Below, one piece after another: positions 6,217 through 8,959 of a DNA stretch of 8,959 nt; position 1 is the first letter of the stretch; each line of letters opens with the position of its first letter. This DNA is from Spirochaetota bacterium (lineage in GTDB: Bacteria > Spirochaetota > UBA4802 > JAFGJZ01): positions 1-8,959 of the forward strand of contig JAEWVM010000106.1 of the NCBI GenBank assembly GCA_023396615.1, in the 5' to 3' direction. Both the position numbers and the translations under genes were made by a program. The notes beneath the pieces are model-generated. The model was not told the DNA's origin and did no database searches. It worked only from the letters and a program-made list of their open reading frames with translations.

Positions 6217-7077
6217 ATGCGTGAATATATCGATAAAATAAATACACTTATTGAATCTTTTCCTTACATAAAGGAATTTTACGGAAAGACTTTTGTCATC
6301 AAATACGGCGGCAACGCAATGATCGATGAAAACCTCAAGAAGCAGTTCGCAAAAGACATGGTTCTTTTAAAATATGTAGGAATCAATCCCGTTATCATTC
6401 ACGGCGGCGGTCCGCAGATAGATTCTATCCTGAAAAAAGTCGGCAAGGAATCTCGTTTCGAAAAAGGTCTTCGTGTTACCGACGAAGAAACGATGTATTA
6501 TGTTGAAATGGTTCTAACCGGTCACGTAAACAAAGAAATTGTAAACAACATCAATCTCGCCGGAGGAAAAGCGGTCGGACTCGCGGGCAAAGATGCCAAT
6601 CTCATTCTTGCGGAAAAACTCTATCACGAAGAGAACGGAGAAAAGACTGATATCGGTCTTGTTGGTGACGTAAAAAAAATCAACACAGGCATAGTCTCCG
6701 CTCTTGAAACTGAAAGATATATCCCTGTAATTGCTCCTGTCGGTGTTGACGAAGAAGGCAACACTTATAACATAAACGCGGATACAGTTGCCGGAAAAGT
6801 TGCAGAAGCTCTGAAAGCCGAAAAACTTATTCTGCTGACGGATGTTGAAGGCGTCAAATGCGAAGGAAAACTTCAGAGTTCTCTTACAATTAGTGATGTC
6901 AAAAAATACATCGCAGACGGTATCATTTCCAAAGGCATGATACCGAAAACGGAATGCTGTATCAGCGCGCTTAACGGCGGCACAGGCAAAACCCATATCA
7001 TTGACGGAAGAGTAGAACATGCCGTTCTTCTTGAAATATTCACAGACGCTGGTATCGGAACTGAAATAATACGTTAG
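6217..7077 (+). CDS. argB: N-acetylglutamate kinase (arginine biosynthesis)
   Basis: It phosphorylates N-acetyl-L-glutamate with ATP, the second step of arginine biosynthesis, in the cytoplasm. The 286-residue product shows every hallmark of the amino acid kinase fold: VIKYGGNAM with Lys29, IHGGGPQID (61-69), GLRVTD (84-89), GLVGDV (147-152), NINADTVAGK (185-194), LLTDVEGV (196-203) and GMIPK with Lys244. The N-terminal helix (LIESFPYIKEFYGK) and the C-terminal HAVLLEIFTDAGIGTEI pattern are those of hexameric, arginine-inhibited enzymes, so feedback inhibition by arginine is predicted. No other arg gene is adjacent, so it is not in an arginine operon here. TTGACG at 6157-6162 could be a weak -35. 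It converges on the response regulator with only 6 bases between stops. Confidence 0.97.
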   Translation: MREYIDKINTLIESFPYIKEFYGKTFVIKYGGNAMIDENLKKQFAKDMVLLKYVGINPVIIHGGGPQIDSILKKVGKESRFEKGLRVTDEETMYYVEMVLTGHVNKEIVNNINLAGGKAVGLAGKDANLILAEKLYHEENGEKTDIGLVGDVKKINTGIVSALETERYIPVIAPVGVDEEGNTYNINADTVAGKVAEALKAEKLILLTDVEGVKCEGKLQSSLTISDVKKYIADGIISKGMIPKTECCISALNGGTGKTHIIDGRVEHAVLLEIFTDAGIGTEIIR

Positions 7078-7083
7078 CAGATT

Positions 7084-7473
7084 TCAAGTATATTTCTGAT
7101 CTTCAGAAAATACTTTCTTTATTGAACCGACAAGTTCAGACGGATCATAAGGTTTGATTATATAATCCGAAAAAACTGTTTTCTGTGCACGCATTTTTAC
7201 TTTCGGATTATTATAACTTGTAATGTAAATGACACGTGGATGAGAATTGCCGTTTTTTATCCGTTCAACCGTCTCGATACCGTCAATATCGCCGCCGAGA
7301 TTTATATCCATCAAAAGGAGATCCGGTAAAGTCTGTTCGCATTTCCGAATGGTTTCTCCGGGCGAAAAGGCGGTATCAACATTTGCGAAGCCGTTCAATA
7401 CAAGGTTTGTTTTCAAATCAAGGGCTATCAAAGCTTCATCTTCAACAATGAGAATTCTCCGTGAAGAACACAT
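7084..7473 (-). CDS. Single-domain response regulator (receiver domain only)
   Basis: This 129-residue protein is one CheY-like receiver domain with no output domain. Acidic pocket Glu11-Asp12, phospho-acceptor Asp56 (LLLMDINLGG), Thr85 (IYITS) and Lys107 (IIKPYD) are all present, so it should be phosphorylatable. Such proteins pass signals by protein-protein contact or act as phosphate relays. No histidine kinase is in the window. It has its own promoter and a near-perfect Shine-Dalgarno, unlike its neighbours, suggesting strong independent expression. It follows the TerB-like gene at 59 bases on the same strand. The tail of another receiver protein lies at the right edge, with the same IxKPY signature. 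Confidence 0.92.
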   Translation of the reverse strand: MCSSRRILIVEDEALIALDLKTNLVLNGFANVDTAFSPGETIRKCEQTLPDLLLMDINLGGDIDGIETVERIKNGNSHPRVIYITSYNNPKVKMRAQKTVFSDYIIKPYDPSELVGSIKKVFSEDQKYT

Positions 7474-7478
7474 TGTAG

Positions 7479-7486
7479 CCTCCTTT
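7479..7486 (-). promoter_or_regulatory. Strong Shine-Dalgarno of the response regulator
   Basis: AAAGGAGG lies 5 bases before the ATG on the minus strand, the best ribosome binding site in the window. Confidence 0.75.
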
Positions 7487-7496
7487 GCTTTAAGAC

Positions 7497-7525
7497 ATAA
7501 TATCAGCAGGAGGATGCAAAGTCAA
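7497..7525 (-). promoter_or_regulatory. Near-consensus sigma70 promoter of the response regulator
   Basis: On the minus strand TTGACT (7520-7525) and TATTAT (7497-7502) are separated by exactly 17 bases, each one mismatch from consensus. The predicted 5' leader is short, about 17 bases. The promoter sits between the TerB-like stop codon and the response-regulator start, so the regulator can be expressed apart from the genes upstream. Confidence 0.65.
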
Positions 7526-7532
7526 CACCGCA

Positions 7533-7985
7533 TTAGTTTTTTGTAAGTTCGTCTTTGTTGACTTCTATGAAGGAAGTAATCTTTTCTATTTCTTTCTGAA
7601 ATACTGATTTTGGAATCTGCAGATTTACAGTTAGAGTTTCCATATAACCGACTTCGTGACCGCAAAGTTCTCCGTCAAAAAGACACATAAAAAGCGCGGC
7701 ATCCATTGCGATAATCGACTCATTGTCGTTTTTCTTCAAGAGCTGGCAAGACTTTGCCACCTCTTCAACAATACGGCCCTGTGATGCGGCAGACTTTATT
7801 TCGGCAAGAGTCTCATCTGCAAGACGGCGGATCTTTTCAACAGTCATGTCTCTGAATAAATCAAAATGAATCAACGCCCGCGACAGAGCAGAGACATCAG
7901 TTCTTTCAAGAATAGCTCCGTCTGACGCGGTTGCCGCGATTGCAATTTTTATTATAGCTTTTTTGACTTTGCTTAATCTGAACAT
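7533..7985 (-). CDS. TerB-like (tellurite-resistance-type) helical domain protein
   Basis: The 150-residue product is all-helical and soluble, and resembles the TerB fold. Two halves each carry an acidic motif after a hydrophobic helix: IAIAATASDGAILERTD (14-30) and ALFMCLFDGELCGHE (97-111), matching the DGxx...E pattern by which TerB domains bind metal ions. The middle (KIRRLADETLAEI) and the end are charged helices. TerB proteins are linked to stress and membrane-associated complexes, but their biochemistry is poorly settled, so I give no specific role. ATG 7985 has GGAG 5 bases upstream; a TTG at 8033 has no binding site. It lies 67 bases after the MNT antitoxin and ahead of the response regulator. 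Confidence 0.62.
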   Translation of the reverse strand: MFRLSKVKKAIIKIAIAATASDGAILERTDVSALSRALIHFDLFRDMTVEKIRRLADETLAEIKSAASQGRIVEEVAKSCQLLKKNDNESIIAMDAALFMCLFDGELCGHEVGYMETLTVNLQIPKSVFQKEIEKITSFIEVNKDELTKN

Positions 7986-7990
7986 AAGGT

Positions 7991-7994
7991 CTCC
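7991..7994 (-). promoter_or_regulatory. Ribosome binding site deciding the TerB-like start
   Basis: GGAG lies 5 bases before ATG 7985 on the minus strand, favouring the 150-residue product over a 166-residue one from TTG 8033. Confidence 0.5.
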
Positions 7995-8033
7995 GTTTTG
8001 ACCAGAAGGTAAACCGTTCAGGAATTCACGCAA

Positions 8034-8051
8034 GAAAAAATCATGAATGAT
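8034..8051 (-). terminator. Weak hairpin plus T-run after the HEPN/MNT pair
   Basis: On the minus strand ATCA-TTCA-TGAT (8040-8051) is followed directly by TTTTTTC. With a G-U pair the stem can extend to about six pairs. It lies 2 bases after the antitoxin stop. The T-run is good, but the stem is short and AT-rich. Confidence 0.3.
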
Positions 8052-8052
8052 C

Positions 8053-8376
8053 TTATTTTTCAGAAAGGGTTTCTTTTGAAAAGAACACTATACCGGCTCT
8101 GTCAATATGTTCTCTTAGGCTGTTGTTTTTAATATCATCATAGATGCGGATATCCGCAAGATACGGAAAATCAGACTCATCGATTTCATCAATCATACGG
8201 GAAACAGTCGCATCATTGATTTCATTACAATCTCTAATAACTATATCAATATCGCTTCTATCTGTAAAATCACCCTTCGCCCGTGAACCATGTACCACAA
8301 CCGAACCTGACTTAACATAATTTCCGATGATATCTAACAGAATACGATAGTTCTTATCACTCAGTCCAAAATTCAA
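8053..8376 (-). CDS. mntA: MNT-family minimal nucleotidyltransferase antitoxin
   Basis: The 107-residue product is a minimal nucleotidyltransferase of the MntA family. It carries the GSX10DXD signature: Gly30-Ser31 in VVHGSRAKGD, Asp42 and Asp44 in RSDIDIVI, plus a likely third metal-binding Asp75 in LADIRIYD, so catalysis looks intact. Characterised MntA antitoxins silence the HEPN partner by adding AMP to a tyrosine next to its active site. The start is TTG, overlapping the toxin stop as TTGA, with AAAGG 8 bases upstream. This tight overlap implies translational coupling, with the toxin made first. Assignment to the family is firm; the antitoxin activity is inferred from the pairing. Confidence 0.88.
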   Translation of the reverse strand: MNFGLSDKNYRILLDIIGNYVKSGSVVVHGSRAKGDFTDRSDIDIVIRDCNEINDATVSRMIDEIDESDFPYLADIRIYDDIKNNSLREHIDRAGIVFFSKETLSEK

Positions 8377-8795
8377 ATTGAATTCCTTTCATCAAGAAAA
8401 TACATAAAGAGTTCATCTAAACACGGATAATAAGCATTTTTGAGTCTAATCAAAAGCGGATCCAGCTTCAAAAAATCATAAGTATGGCTCATTATATTTC
8501 TGTCATTAGTCATGTCGATCCAGTCTTCAATTCTATCGATATACTTACTCTGATATGCCGTTTTGAAAACATACTTCGGTGATACCTTATCGATATTCAA
8601 TCCGTCATCAATCATCTTGTCCTTGAGGGTTTTCCACGCAAGTTCAAAAGTATACTCAAACCTCTGAATGATACCTTCTTTTACTATAGATTCAAGACTG
8701 CAAATATCATCCGTTGAATCAAGTATTTCTCTAAGCAAAACAAAAGCTTTGCTGAAATTATCAAAGCGCTGAATCCACCTTATATCTTCTTTCAC
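8373..8795 (-). CDS. hepT: HEPN-domain toxin (HepT; HI0074-type nucleotidyltransferase partner)
   Basis: The 140-residue all-helical protein matches the nucleotidyltransferase substrate-binding (HI0074) branch of HEPN proteins. It has EGIIQRFEYTFELAWKTLKD (40-59), VSPKYVFKTAYQ (71-82), then the HEPN catalytic motif RX4HXY as Arg99, His104 and Tyr106 in DRNIMSHTY. In studied relatives this motif forms an RNase active site at the dimer interface, and the Tyr is the AMP-modified residue. All three residues are present, so the toxin appears functional. Start is GTG 8795 with GGGAG 5 bases upstream. It is the first gene of a two-gene unit with mntA and lies 60 bases downstream of the receiver-protein tail. 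Confidence 0.88.
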   Translation of the reverse strand: MKEDIRWIQRFDNFSKAFVLLREILDSTDDICSLESIVKEGIIQRFEYTFELAWKTLKDKMIDDGLNIDKVSPKYVFKTAYQSKYIDRIEDWIDMTNDRNIMSHTYDFLKLDPLLIRLKNAYYPCLDELFMYFLDERNSI

Positions 8796-8800
8796 TGCAT

Positions 8801-8848
8801 CTCCCGCATTTATCCGATGAAGCTTAATATAAATATTTTTTTTGTCAA
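8801..8848 (-). promoter_or_regulatory. Ribosome binding site and candidate promoter of the HEPN/MNT unit
   Basis: GGGAG (8801-8805) is the Shine-Dalgarno for the GTG start. Upstream on the minus strand a perfect TTGACA (8843-8848) is seen, but its nearest -10-like hexamer, TATTAA, is only 13 bases away. An alternative TTACAT about 7 bases further up gives an 18-base gap to TATATT. A separate promoter is therefore plausible but unsettled; readthrough from the receiver gene is the alternative. Confidence 0.35.
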
Positions 8849-8855
8849 CATGTAA

Positions 8856-8959
8856 CTATGCTTTTAATTCTGATATTATAGCTTCATGAATAAGCTTGCT
8901 TAACTCAACAATACGGTAAGGCTTCTGAATAAATCCTATTGCGCCAATGCCTCGTATAT
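8856..8959 (-). CDS. C-terminal end of a receiver-domain protein (partial, enters from the right)
   Basis: On the minus strand a frame is open from the window edge for 33 residues to TAG at 8856-8858. It contains GAIGFIQKPYRIVELSKLI, the end of a response-regulator receiver domain: the Lys-Pro pair of the final conserved loop and the last helix. Only the last few residues follow the receiver domain, so the protein ends with it. It could be a single-domain regulator or the C-terminal receiver of a hybrid histidine kinase; the latter would supply the missing kinase of this neighbourhood. The Asp-containing part lies outside the window. Confidence 0.72.
   Translation of the reverse strand, partial: IRGIGAIGFIQKPYRIVELSKLIHEAIISELKA

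Noticed and set aside
6514..7020. A 168-codon minus-strand frame opposite argB
   Set aside because: It is a Phe-rich shadow of the argB codons, with no start signal.
7093..7109. Terminator for argB inside the end of the response regulator gene
   Set aside because: TTTCTGA/TCAGAAA forms a 7-bp stem with a 3-base loop followed by a mildly T-rich stretch. It is possible but not distinct from coding sequence.
7236..7546. Two plus-strand frames opposite the response regulator
   Set aside because: They overlap an intact receiver domain, its promoter and its ribosome binding site on the other strand.
1..8959. CRISPR array, tRNA, rRNA, insertion sequence or phage genes
   Set aside because: No regularly spaced repeats, tRNA-like cloverleaf, rRNA segment, transposase, integrase or structural phage gene was seen on either strand.

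Overview
This AT-rich window comes from a bacterium with a Gram-negative-type envelope. The clues are two predicted lipoproteins with loose, spirochaete-like lipoboxes, a FecR-domain lipoprotein of a kind common in Spirochaetota, and a stand-alone receiver-domain style of signalling. Spirochaetota is my best guess, but this is an inference. No rRNA, tRNA, CRISPR array, insertion sequence or integrase gene is visible.

Left end (1-1955): a fragment that may be the C-terminal tail of a plus-strand gene (1-87) faces an orphan galactitol-type PTS permease gene, gatC-like, on the minus strand (255-1604). A long nested inverted repeat lies between them. The permease has a good sigma70-type promoter, but no IIA or IIB gene is present. 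The 342-base gap upstream of it holds that promoter and a possible decayed minus-strand reading frame.

Envelope block (1956-4162, plus strand): an unrecognised 192-residue protein is followed 18 bases later by a small lipoprotein that looks like a SecD P1 periplasmic domain cut loose from its membrane channel. A separately promoted FecR-domain lipoprotein follows, with a C-terminal PQQ-like beta-propeller-type segment. A strong hairpin at 4170-4194 ends this block and also overlaps the stop codon of the facing gene.

Metabolic block (4194-7077): a GlcD/D-lactate dehydrogenase-type FAD oxidase (minus) is divergent from a GNAT acetyltransferase (plus). An arginine-sensitive-type N-acetylglutamate kinase, argB, follows on the plus strand. 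A perfect 12-bp hairpin lies inside the last codons of the acetyltransferase, upstream of argB.

Right block (7084-8959, all minus strand), in transcription order: the tail of a receiver-domain protein running off the window, a HEPN/MNT toxin-antitoxin pair with all signature residues intact, a TerB-like protein, and a single-domain response regulator with its own near-consensus promoter and ribosome binding site. The HEPN/MNT pair is the clearest defence or stress module in the window. The least explained items are the SecD-P1-like lipoprotein with its unknown upstream partner, and the TerB-like/response-regulator neighbourhood.
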